Virus record (IMG/VR): IMGVR_UViG_3300033145_000357
Location: 1-43,645 of that record
DNA: 43,645 bases
Strand: one strand, 5' to 3'
Origin: a virus
Under the pieces are notes generated by a model. That model ran no database searches, was not told where the DNA came from, and saw only the letters and a list, made by a program, of their open reading frames with translations. Both the position numbers and the translations under genes were made by a program. Below are positions 6,600 to 11,997 of the stretch, piece by piece (position 1 is the stretch's first letter; every line of letters begins with the position of its first letter).

Positions 6600-6764
6600 C
6601 TATAAATTAGTTCTTATTGTTACTTCTTTTAGTAATTGTTCAGCTTTGTCTTCAATATACATTTTTTCTAATCTATCCGGTATAACCTTTATATCGTAAC
6701 TATCAAAATATACTTCAGTTAATAAATTCTTGAAAACTTGTTTTAGTTGTTCTTGCTTAGTCAT
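6600..6764 (-). CDS. Hypothetical protein
   Basis: A 54-residue protein starting MTKQEQLKQVFKNLL with GGAGGGTT upstream; longer upstream reading is possible but lacks a ribosome site. Amphipathic helices dominate and the stop is TAG. Its start overlaps the stop of the neighbour at 6766. Function unknown. Confidence 0.65.
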   Translation of the reverse strand: MTKQEQLKQVFKNLLTEVYFDSYDIKVIPDRLEKMYIEDKAEQLLKEVTIRTNL

Positions 6765-6765
6765 C

Positions 6766-6945
6766 TTAACCCTCCTTATATTTATCATCTTCTTCAATAG
6801 CAAATGATTTTAAAGTCATATACTCTTTTAATGTTACACCTGTAAATATTCTTATTGAATATAAACAATATACATAACCCAATACAAAGCAAAGCGAATT
6901 ATCTTTTAATAAAATCTTTACTTTACGTTTAAGCCCTTTTAACAT
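6766..6945 (-). CDS. 59-residue hypothetical protein with hydrophobic segment
   Basis: A frame starting MLKGLKRKVKILL, followed by a hydrophobic stretch LCFVLGYVYCLYSI and an acidic C terminus. A basic N terminus plus one hydrophobic segment suggests membrane association. GGAGGG precedes the start, and its stop overlaps the next leftward start. Confidence 0.6.
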   Translation of the reverse strand: MLKGLKRKVKILLKDNSLCFVLGYVYCLYSIRIFTGVTLKEYMTLKSFAIEEDDKYKEG

Positions 6946-6968
6946 TTATTAACCCTCCTTTCGTTTAG

Positions 6969-6986
6969 CTTGCGAAACAGTTATAC
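6969..6986. repeat. 18-bp repeat CTTGCGAAACAGTTATAC, copy 2
   Basis: An exact copy of 5723-5740. On the minus strand it again contains the terminal Val codon and TAA stop of one gene and the start of the leader of the next. The two upstream proteins are otherwise unrelated. Confidence 0.8.
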
Positions 6987-7118
6987 TTCTCTATTTATTA
7001 ATATTCCATTAAGTTTGACATCCGAGAAGTAAAACGCTTTATGATAAGCTAACAGTTTTAAGTAATTGTAATCTCTTCTATATAGCTTATGATTATTCCC
7101 CCACTCCAAACAATTCAT
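6981..7118 (-). CDS. 45-residue hypothetical protein
   Basis: A frame starting MNCLEWGNNHKLYRR with an AAAGGAGG site seven bases upstream. Tyr- and Leu-rich, no known motif. It ends with ...REV and a stop inside the 18-base repeat. Too short for family assignment. Confidence 0.6.
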   Translation of the reverse strand: MNCLEWGNNHKLYRRDYNYLKLLAYHKAFYFSDVKLNGILINREV

Positions 7119-7144
7119 AATCTTTACCTCCTTTCTTAATAATA

Positions 7145-7193
7145 AGTAACCTTAATAGAAGGGTATAAGATATACCCCTCTTTTAAAGTTACT
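7145..7193 (-). terminator. Long hairpin after leftward gene
   Basis: The inner stem GGGTATA/TATACCC (7161-7167/7171-7177) has a three-base loop. An outer stem AGTAAC/GTTACT (7145-7150/7188-7193) encloses it with mismatches. It overlaps the stop codon of the gene at 7189-7551 and precedes the next leftward gene. The minus-strand T content after it is modest, so it may attenuate rather than stop transcription. Confidence 0.5.
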
Positions 7194-7551
7194 CAATCTT
7201 TAACAATTCATAGTCTTGATAATTAGTCTTGTAATCAAAACAGTTTAACCGGTAACCTAATTCTTTTAGAATCCGTTCTACGCTACTAAAGCCACAAGCC
7301 CCATCAATATAAGGTTTGCCTTTGTAGAGTCTCAAGCCATAAAAATCACTACTACCATCTTTGTTATACTTAAATTTTAGTAATTCCTTTTCAAAGTGAT
7401 TTTTCATCCAGTTACCTAAACAAGTACCGTTCATGTCATAACCACCACCATCACATTGAGCAACCTTCTTACCATTAACCCTTAAAGTAACTACATTATA
7501 GCCATAAGTATTACGAGCTTTCGATACTGTCCATTTAAAACTAAGTAACAT
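7189..7551 (-). CDS. Conserved phage hypothetical protein (QCDGGGYDMNG type)
   Basis: A 120-residue protein. AQCDGGGYDMNGTCLGNW near residues 32-49 and KPYIDGACGFSSVERILKELGY near 80-103 match a recurrent family of phage and bacterial proteins of unknown function; I recall the pattern but no role. Start ATG 7551 with GGAGG upstream. It is the best-conserved member of the leftward cluster, so the cluster is real coding sequence. Confidence 0.75.
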   Translation of the reverse strand: MLLSFKWTVSKARNTYGYNVVTLRVNGKKVAQCDGGGYDMNGTCLGNWMKNHFEKELLKFKYNKDGSSDFYGLRLYKGKPYIDGACGFSSVERILKELGYRLNCFDYKTNYQDYELLKIE

Positions 7552-7555
7552 CCTT

Positions 7556-7735
7556 TTAACCCTCCATTAAATTATTTTCTTTAAGTTTTTTAAATAATTC
7601 ATTACTTGTTTTAGCCATTAATACCATATCAATAGTATTATCGTCATCTCTTATTTCTGCCCAGTGCATTCCATTATCATTTTGCCCTATTCTTATATTG
7701 TCATTGATTTTAAATTTCCTTTGTCCTTTTATCAT
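7556..7735 (-). CDS. Hypothetical protein
   Basis: A 59-residue protein starting MIKGQRKFKIND with AAGGAGG upstream. The pattern suggests small beta strands (KFKINDNIRIGQND, HWAEIRDDDN) then a helix. No known family. Its last codons (GAGGGT) act as the ribosome site of the next gene at 7551. Confidence 0.65.
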   Translation of the reverse strand: MIKGQRKFKINDNIRIGQNDNGMHWAEIRDDDNTIDMVLMAKTSNELFKKLKENNLMEG

Positions 7736-7783
7736 TCTCAACCTCCTTATAATAAAGTAGTATCTAATTAAATAACCTTTCCT

Positions 7784-7957
7784 TTATTTATTTACTTTTA
7801 AATTATGTACCAACTTATTTAATTCCCAAGTCCGGCAATTAGCATTAAATAATAACTTGTCTAAATCAATGTTCTTATTCATAAAATCGTTTAAGTCCAT
7901 TTCGATGAGTCCGTTAAAGTCTTTTATTAGTTTAATTAGCGCATTATACTTTAACAT
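7784..7957 (-). CDS. 57-residue hypothetical protein
   Basis: A frame starting MLKYNALIKLIKDF with a GGAGG site, almost entirely helical and Asn/Leu-rich. No known motif. It sits four bases after the stop of the first leftward gene. Confidence 0.6.
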   Translation of the reverse strand: MLKYNALIKLIKDFNGLIEMDLNDFMNKNIDLDKLLFNANCRTWELNKLVHNLKVNK

Positions 7958-7960
7958 TTA

Positions 7961-8314
7961 TTAATCCTCCTTCGTATTATAATTAGTATCATAACCATTT
8001 TTGAGATAATCTTCCCAGGTATCAAAATAATGACCCAGAGTGTATTTGAGCTTTCTACCGGTCTCTACATTGATGCAAGGGTAATCTTGCCAATCAATAT
8101 TTTTCTCGATGTGTTGTTGTGGATGGTCTACACTAATTTTCATTTTCTTTTTTCTCCCTTCTAATAAAGTTAATGTTGATATCTCTTCAAGTAGTTCGTT
8201 AAAAGTTTCTACCTTGATTAAATTATTGTGTAACAATGCTAACAAATAACCCCTGTTAAAATCCGTAGGGAAATCGTTACACATTTTTTTAAGTTCCGAA
8301 TAACTTACAAACAT
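7961..8314 (-). CDS. Hypothetical protein, first gene of leftward cluster
   Basis: A 117-residue protein with ATG at 8314 preceded by GGAGGAGG. The N-terminal half is helical (FVSYSELKKMCNDF, GYLLALLHNNLI); the C-terminal half has aromatic residues (DWQDYPCINVE, FDTWEDYLKNGY). No recognised domain. It is the promoter-proximal gene, about 45 bases downstream of a strong sigma70 promoter, so it should be the most strongly expressed gene of the cluster. Confidence 0.7.
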   Translation of the reverse strand: MFVSYSELKKMCNDFPTDFNRGYLLALLHNNLIKVETFNELLEEISTLTLLEGRKKKMKISVDHPQQHIEKNIDWQDYPCINVETGRKLKYTLGHYFDTWEDYLKNGYDTNYNTKED

Positions 8315-8356
8315 AGTTTATACCTCCTCCTTCTCTATTTCTCTTTTTCTACTTCT

Positions 8357-8384
8357 ATTATATACCTATTAAGACAATTGTCAA
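8357..8384 (-). promoter_or_regulatory. Leftward sigma70 promoter with palindrome over the -35
   Basis: On the minus strand TTGACA (8384-8379) and TATAAT (8362-8357) are separated by 16 bases. A perfect 10-base palindrome GACAATTGTC (8373-8382) overlaps the -35 box and would suit a dimeric repressor. The promoter drives the leftward cluster. It lies back-to-back with the rightward promoter at 8436. Confidence 0.85.
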
Positions 8385-8400
8385 GTATTATTTTCATTTA

Positions 8401-8435
8401 TTTACTTGCCTTTAGCAACTATTGCTAATAGCAAC
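8401..8435 (+). promoter_or_regulatory. Putative operator block (TAGCAAC x2)
   Basis: TTTACTTGCC is followed by TAGCAAC at 8413-8419 and 8429-8435, 16 bases apart, with TAGCAA-CTA-TTGCTA forming a dyad between them. The same block, with the same 16-base spacing, lies upstream of the leftward promoter at 31283-31310. It sits between divergent promoters and just upstream of the -35 at 8436, an activator or repressor position. Confidence 0.75.
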
Positions 8436-8464
8436 TTGATATCGAAAAAATAATAATATATAAT
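8436..8464 (+). promoter_or_regulatory. Rightward sigma70 promoter, leaderless
   Basis: TTGATA (8436-8441), a 17-base spacer and TATAAT (8459-8464). The next ATG is at 8472, seven bases after the -10 box, so the expected transcript starts at or next to the start codon and has no ribosome site. The block TTGATATCGAAAAA recurs in the promoters at 31310 and 33905. Confidence 0.85.
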
Positions 8465-8471
8465 ACATCCC

Positions 8472-9083
8472 ATGAAAATAGATAAGGCTTTAGAAGCAAT
8501 GAAGAAATCAATAATAGTGAAGGAAGATAAGCCAATAGAGAAGCCCAAGCGTGGTAGACCTAAGGTAATAACAGAGAAGAAGAGAGAAGAGATACTAAGA
8601 GCGGCAGAAGAAGTATTTTTTGTCCAGAGTATTGCGGCTAAGGTGGGAGTTTATAGGGAGAGAATAAGCCAATTAGTGAGAGAAGATAAAGCTTTTGCGT
8701 CCTCCCTCCTACACGCCAGAGACAAATGGATTGCCCAAAAGCAAGCCCTGCTTGAAGAATACGCCAAAGACAAGAAGACATCAGACTGGCGCGCCCTAAA
8801 GTACCTTTTAACCATAGCAGACAGGGATTACAGCGAACGCAAGTACCTTACCGAGGCAGTAGCCAACCAGGACGCCAAGATAATGATGCTTATAAAGGCA
8901 GAACAATTGACCATTGCCTCCAAGCAAGGTAAGAAAATGCTTGAAAAGGTGATAAACGCTGACGTACAGGGTCAAGAAGAGATTAATTTACTCCCCTTCA
9001 AGCCCGAAGACCCCAAGAACAAGGGGAAAGCTAAGACAGTGAAAAACAAAGGGGAAAGTACCCATCCTCCATCGGTGGAGTAA
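8472..9083 (+). CDS. Terminase small subunit-like HTH protein
   Basis: A 203-residue basic protein. It has an AT-hook-like KRGRPK (residues 25-31), then a helix-turn-helix (VQSIAAKVGVYRERISQLVRED, about 50-72), then long helices with WIAQKQALLEEY and WRALKYLLTIADRDYSERKY, a layout typical of phage terminase small subunits and related HTH proteins. Its place upstream of TerL fits recognition of packaging sites. From about 8690 the DNA is clearly more GC-rich than its surroundings, hinting at acquisition. Translation is probably leaderless. An alternative is a regulator of phage or host origin. Confidence 0.6.
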   Translation: MKIDKALEAMKKSIIVKEDKPIEKPKRGRPKVITEKKREEILRAAEEVFFVQSIAAKVGVYRERISQLVREDKAFASSLLHARDKWIAQKQALLEEYAKDKKTSDWRALKYLLTIADRDYSERKYLTEAVANQDAKIMMLIKAEQLTIASKQGKKMLEKVINADVQGQEEINLLPFKPEDPKNKGKAKTVKNKGESTHPPSVE

Positions 9084-9326
9084 ACAATATAATGGTAAGT
9101 ATTATACTTATGAGTATAAATAGGGTAGAACAAGCGAAAACGTGAGTGTTTTCAGTCTTTACAGCGTGTTATAGTACTATAATAAACCTTATGTAAAGTA
9201 ATAAGGGATACTTGAGATACCGTTAGATTAAGAGGGGGGTGGGGGTGTCTCGCCTGAGCGTGATGGATATTATATATAATACCCCATATCTTTGTATAGG
9301 TGTACGAAAAAAATTAGGAGGAAACT
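9084..9326 (+). other. Noncoding segment with palindrome and G-rich tract
   Basis: No convincing gene. It holds a hairpin GAAAAC/GTTTTC (9136-9141/9148-9153), a purine tract with G6 and G5 runs near 9232-9245, and a perfect 14-base AT palindrome at 9268-9281 flanked by G and C pairs. Being next to a terminase-like gene it is a candidate packaging (pac/cos) site, but no direct evidence exists. Confidence 0.45.
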
Positions 9327-9503
9327 ATGTACGACCGATTAGAAGAAGCATTACATAAAGTTAGAACATTGAATAAAATCTCCAATACAATATTCGAGAT
9401 GATTCCTAAATTTGTCGAAAACCGAGATTTAGATGATATCGAACAGTGTCTTGATATTCTACAAAAGATAGATTCAGTTAAGGAAGCCTCACAATACTTG
9501 TGA
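9327..9503 (+). CDS. 58-residue hypothetical protein
   Basis: A frame starting MYDRLEEALHKVRTL with an AGGAGGAA site, wholly helical and acidic. It ends ...KEASQYL with TGA and is followed 19 bases later by a membrane peptide gene. It could be a small structural or regulatory protein; no known family. Confidence 0.65.
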   Translation: MYDRLEEALHKVRTLNKISNTIFEMIPKFVENRDLDDIEQCLDILQKIDSVKEASQYL

Positions 9504-9522
9504 ACACGTGTAGGAGAAAAAA

Positions 9523-9633
9523 ATGGAAGAAGTTTTAGAAATCTTAAAAATAATATCATCTCGACTTGGATGGATGATATTTATATTGGTACTCATCTTT
9601 TTAAATCAAAATGGCACTCATTCACATCGATGA
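9523..9633 (+). CDS. 36-residue membrane peptide
   Basis: A frame starting MEEVLEILKIISSRLGW followed by one transmembrane helix (MIFILVLIFL) and a short polar tail. TAGGAG precedes it. Resembles small holin- or regulator-type phage peptides only in general character. Confidence 0.55.
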   Translation: MEEVLEILKIISSRLGWMIFILVLIFLNQNGTHSHR

Positions 9634-9795
9634 ATATGTAGCTCCCACGACTAACCTAACCTATTCACTTAATCCGTATTATAAGACGCCATTAAAGGGC
9701 ATTCACGTTCGTTTATGAGGACTTTCTCACTTTAATACATCATCATAGACGGACTTGTCTACTTTAGTGAATAAGATTGAGAAAGGAGGTAAGAA
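9634..9795 (+). other. Noncoding leader that can mask the ribosome site of the next gene
   Basis: No gene. CTTTCTCA (9722-9729) is complementary to TGAGAAAG (9778-9785), whose last bases run into the AAGGAGGT ribosome site of the gene at 9796. Between them lies a hairpin TAGAC-GGACTT-GTCTA (9746-9761). The layout allows translational control by RNA structure. Confidence 0.45.
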
Positions 9796-10014
9796 ATGTT
9801 TATAAGCAATAAAGAAAAAGAAGCTATATGGAATAATATTTATGCATTATTTGAAGGAAAAAGACAGATAAACAACTTATTTAAAAAAGACCGTCATGGC
9901 ACTGTAAGACCCAAGGTTGATATTCTAAACGATTTGTTCGCTGACAATGAAAGTAATGTTTGGAATGCACTCAATGAACTTCAGAAGAGAATAGAGAAAT
10001 TGGAGAAAAAATGA
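9796..10014 (+). CDS. Hypothetical protein
   Basis: A 72-residue protein with a strong AAAGGAGGT site. It is helical, with a C-terminal coiled-coil-like end (NALNELQKRIEKLEKK). No known motif. It overlaps the following metallopeptidase-like gene by four bases. Similar small proteins often sit between terminase subunits. Confidence 0.65.
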   Translation: MFISNKEKEAIWNNIYALFEGKRQINNLFKKDRHGTVRPKVDILNDLFADNESNVWNALNELQKRIEKLEKK

Positions 10015-10325
10015 AACTCAATATAAAAAACTCAAGAATAGGTAGTAGTCACTACGAGATAAAATACGTAGACGACCTCAAGGATGAACATGGTAACCTC
10101 TTATATGGGAGAATCTGGCAAAGCTCCAAAATAATTGAGATTGATAAAAATAGTTGTTACGAGACCCAACTTCAGGCTTTACTTCATGAGAATATTCATG
10201 GTATTTGCTGGGAATACAATATTGATGATGATGAGGATATGGTCGAACCAATATCTAAGGGGCTTTATGCGTTTATTATTGATAACCCAAAGTTGATTAA
10301 GTTGATTTTGAAGGAGGGTAAATAA
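10011..10325 (+). CDS. Zinc metallopeptidase-like protein (HEXXH)
   Basis: A 104-residue protein. LLHENIHGICWEY carries the HEXXH zinc site (HENIH, about residues 61-65) after a helix QLQALL, and a downstream Asp/Glu-rich helix (DEDMVEPISKGLYAF) could give the third ligand. It resembles short ImmA/IrrE- or SprT-like phage peptidases. Such enzymes often cleave repressors, so a role in switching is possible; the substrate is unknown. Start overlaps the preceding gene (ATGA). Confidence 0.72.
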   Translation: MKLNIKNSRIGSSHYEIKYVDDLKDEHGNLLYGRIWQSSKIIEIDKNSCYETQLQALLHENIHGICWEYNIDDDEDMVEPISKGLYAFIIDNPKLIKLILKEGK

Positions 10326-10333
10326 GGAAAACT

Positions 10334-10531
10334 ATGCCAAAATACGTTCTTAAATGTGATAAATGCCAGAAGACAAAAGAAGTCATCTGTCCTTATAAAG
10401 ATGTCCCCAAAAAGTGCGAATGTGGAGGAGAACTTAAAATCCAAGTTGGTTATTGCAACATCATCACAAGAATACGTAAGTGGAAGAAGTACTATCCAAA
10501 CATTGGCGGTCGTGTGGAAAGCGGTAAATAG
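10334..10531 (+). CDS. Zinc ribbon protein
   Basis: A 65-residue protein. CDKCQKTKEV and a CECGG knuckle (residues 8-32) form a typical FmdB-like zinc ribbon; the C-terminal part is basic (RIRKWKKYYP). It shares an IRKWKK box with the next protein, including an identical 14-base DNA stretch. Probably a small nucleic-acid-binding protein. The frame overlapping it in +1 is a shadow. Confidence 0.72.
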   Translation: MPKYVLKCDKCQKTKEVICPYKDVPKKCECGGELKIQVGYCNIITRIRKWKKYYPNIGGRVESGK

Positions 10532-10540
10532 GAGGTTAAA

Positions 10541-10738
10541 ATGCCTAAATTAGGTTCAGGCGGAACAAAGAAAATAGGTAGAAATAAAATAAAATGCCAA
10601 CGATATGCTAACGAACATCGTAGAGAAAAGAACAAAATACGTAAGTGGAAAAAGATGATTAAACATTTACCTGATAATAATATGAGAAAAGAGTTGGAAA
10701 TACGGATAAAGAAGGTTGAAGAAAGTATGGGGGCGTAG
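10541..10738 (+). CDS. Conserved small basic phage protein (KKIGRNK type)
   Basis: A 65-residue strongly basic protein. SGGTKKIGRNKIKCQRY followed by EHRREKNKIRKW matches a frequent small phage protein with the GRNK-x-KC-x-RY and HRREKNK boxes; function unknown, possibly nucleic-acid binding near packaging genes. Its last codons GGG GCG TAG are bases 4-10 counted within the RNA gene that starts at 10729, so mRNA and RNA gene overlap. Confidence 0.75.
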   Translation: MPKLGSGGTKKIGRNKIKCQRYANEHRREKNKIRKWKKMIKHLPDNNMRKELEIRIKKVEESMGA

Positions 10739-10817
10739 AGGTTTCGATAGGACTGTCATACCCAGAATGAAAGTGGCAAAATCCTACACTCGGGTTCGAT
10801 TCCCGACGCCTCCACCA
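10729..10817 (+). ncRNA. Minimal tmRNA: tRNA-like domain without messenger region
   Basis: An 89-nt RNA gene. The acceptor stem is GGGGGCG/CGCCTCC (10729-10735/10807-10813) with a G3-U70 wobble (the alanine identity pair), followed by A and encoded CCA. The 5' side continues TAGAGGTTTCGATAGG, the D-loop signature of tmRNA. The 3' side has the T-arm TCGGG-TTCGATT-CCCGA (10790-10806). The helix that in tmRNA leads to the messenger part is TAGGA/TCCTA (10748-10752/10782-10786), capped by CTGTCAT/ATGAAAG around a seven-base loop. AAGTGGCAAAA (10771-10781) resembles the resume-codon context of Bacillus tmRNA. Tag frame and pseudoknots are absent. It should be aminoacylatable with Ala and able to bind SmpB. 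Alternatives: deleted relic, or attachment-site footprint. Confidence 0.78.
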
Positions 10818-10914
10818 AGAGTCGATAATGTTGACTAATGCCACTATTCTAATTCATAAGTGGAATAAGCTCTGGCTGTTACTCTGGCTGTTACTCTGGC
10901 TGTAAAGGAGAAGC
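10818..10914 (+). repeat. Structured spacer with three tandem CTCTGGCTGTTA units
   Basis: Just after the tmRNA-like gene come the stem-loops AGTCGA/TTGACT and CCACT/AGTGG. Then a 12-base unit follows in tandem at 10870-10881, 10882-10893 and, with one change, 10894-10905, ending at the ribosome site of the next gene. The repeat number could vary by slippage. Confidence 0.7.
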
Positions 10915-11139
10915 ATGAAAACTTATCTTGACAAATTAATGGAAAATGAGGAATTCAAGGAATTATTTGAAAAGGAATATAAAAACCTTTCTACTAAAGA
11001 AGAATATCGGAAATTTTATATAGCTGAATTCAAGAAAATATTAAAAGACACTAAAGAGGAATATAAAGACGACCCACAGGGATTAAAATTATTTACTTTG
11101 GGTTATAAAGAAATGATTAAACGATTAGAGGAAAAATAA
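10915..11139 (+). CDS. Hypothetical protein, acidic helical
   Basis: A 74-residue protein starting MKTYLDKLMENEEF with AAAGGAG upstream. Almost all helix, rich in Lys and Glu (EEYRKFYIAEFKKILKD). It resembles the N-terminal helices of some antitoxin-like HTH proteins but lacks the HTH. It lies between the tmRNA-like gene and the long structured RNA. Confidence 0.6.
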   Translation: MKTYLDKLMENEEFKELFEKEYKNLSTKEEYRKFYIAEFKKILKDTKEEYKDDPQGLKLFTLGYKEMIKRLEEK

Positions 11140-11142
11140 TTC

Positions 11143-11575
11143 CCCAATATACTGTCAGAAGGTATATTGGGAGTGTAAAAGTGTTAATAACGTTTAGAAT
11201 GTAGCACGTTATTCTTTAAATATAAAGAAAATCATTCTAAAAGATAACATATTTATTACATATAATGCTAACTATACTTTACAAACCTACGGCAATTAAT
11301 GTTCACGCCGTAGGTAATGTTCAGTTATTAATGAACGTTGTCAGTATATCTGCTAATTTTTGTTTAAAGCAAATTACTGTAGATAATGACAAGGTTTACA
11401 AAGACACGGTAAAGAGTTTACAAAGACGTTTAATTGAACTTGTAAGTTGAGTTGGTGACAAAATGGAACCGACTGAAATACCAGACACTCTATCGAATGT
11501 CACAATTAAGCTGGTAAAGTTGTGTTAGAAATAAAGATGTCAGGTCTTATAGACTGAAAGTGCGGTTTATAACAT
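11143..11575 (+). ncRNA. Long structured RNA with pseudoknots, upstream of TerL
   Basis: About 430 nt with no good gene but many exact helices. (a) CCCAATATAC/GTATATTGGG (11143-11152/11162-11171). (b) AATAACGT/ACGTTATT (11186-11193/11206-11213), whose loop TTAGAATG (11194-11201) pairs with CATTCTAA (11233-11240): an H-type pseudoknot with a small hairpin inside. (c) CCTACGGC/GCCGTAGG (11286-11293/11307-11314), loop AATGTTCA able to pair with TGAACGTT (11332-11339). (d) A long arm GTCA...TGAC (11340-11390). (e) GTGACA/TGTCAC with TACCAG/CTGGTA interleaved (11455-11516). The density resembles large ornate phage RNAs (GOLLD, ROOL) or tmRNA pseudoknot trains; identity unknown. Confidence 0.7.
11394..11427 (+). 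repeat. Direct repeat GTTTACAAAGAC
   Basis: The 12-base unit occurs at 11394-11405 and 11416-11427, separated by ten bases, within the structured RNA. It may form two equivalent single-stranded binding sites. Confidence 0.6.
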
Positions 11576-11600
11576 TTAGGAGAAATGAAAGGAAAAAATT

Positions 11601-11816
11601 ATGGGGACAAAAATAAGCAAAAAGAAATATTTAAAATTTGTGCGAGCTGGCGAGGATTATGATAAAACTTGCAAACTCGGCGATACACCATTTTTCTTAT
11701 TACCATATGAAACACAAAGTAGACTTGATGGATTAACACCAAGAGAAAATTGGTATATTTACAAGCATGGTGGAAAGCTCTATGCAAAATATATTGAAGG
11801 ATATAAAGACGCTTAG
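11601..11816 (+). CDS. Hypothetical protein
   Basis: A 71-residue protein starting MGTKISKKKYLKFV. The centre (GDTPFFLLPYETQSRLDGLTPRENWYIYKHGGKLYAKY) reads as a small beta-rich fold. GAAAGGAAAA precedes the ATG at moderate distance. No family recognised. The stop lies in a near-tandem repeat shared with the spacer behind it. Confidence 0.62.
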   Translation: MGTKISKKKYLKFVRAGEDYDKTCKLGDTPFFLLPYETQSRLDGLTPRENWYIYKHGGKLYAKYIEGYKDA

Positions 11817-11990
11817 CATTCAACGCTTAGTGTTCAATATATGGGGTGACAACCCATAATGATTACAAGCGTGGTAGATTTTGAGTACAATTATCCGGAA
11901 TTACCGGATAGTTAAATCGAAAAATGGATTTAGCAACGAGCAAATTAATTAAGGTGGTACAAAAATAAGATATGGTTATCACAGGAGGTG
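11811..11990 (+). other. Leader of the packaging operon with hairpins and a near-tandem repeat
   Basis: A 14-base unit CGCTTAG(CA/TG)TTCAA occurs twice in tandem from 11810, the first copy holding the previous stop. Hairpins follow: ATGGG/CCCAT near 11841-11861 and TATCCGG-AATTA-CCGGATA near 11894-11912. Tiny frames (18 and 14 residues) exist but have no ribosome sites. It forms the 5' leader of TerL. Confidence 0.5.
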
Positions 11991-11997
11991 ATGTCCA

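Noticed and set aside
9314-9559. Minus-strand frame of 81 codons
   Set aside because: Lies opposite the small rightward genes at 9327 and 9523, which have good ribosome sites; a shadow.
10729-10817. Attachment site for integration into the host tmRNA gene
   Set aside because: ssrA is a common integration target, but attachment footprints normally keep only the 3' end and need an integrase. Here both ends of tmRNA are present and no integrase gene is seen. Kept only as an alternative.
11265-11450. Open frame of 61 codons in the structured RNA region
   Set aside because: No ribosome site, low-complexity hydrophobic product and overlap with several perfect RNA helices; treated as chance.
11930-11997. 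GGTGGTAC-like T-box fragment before TerL
   Set aside because: Only a few bases match; no specifier or antiterminator stems.
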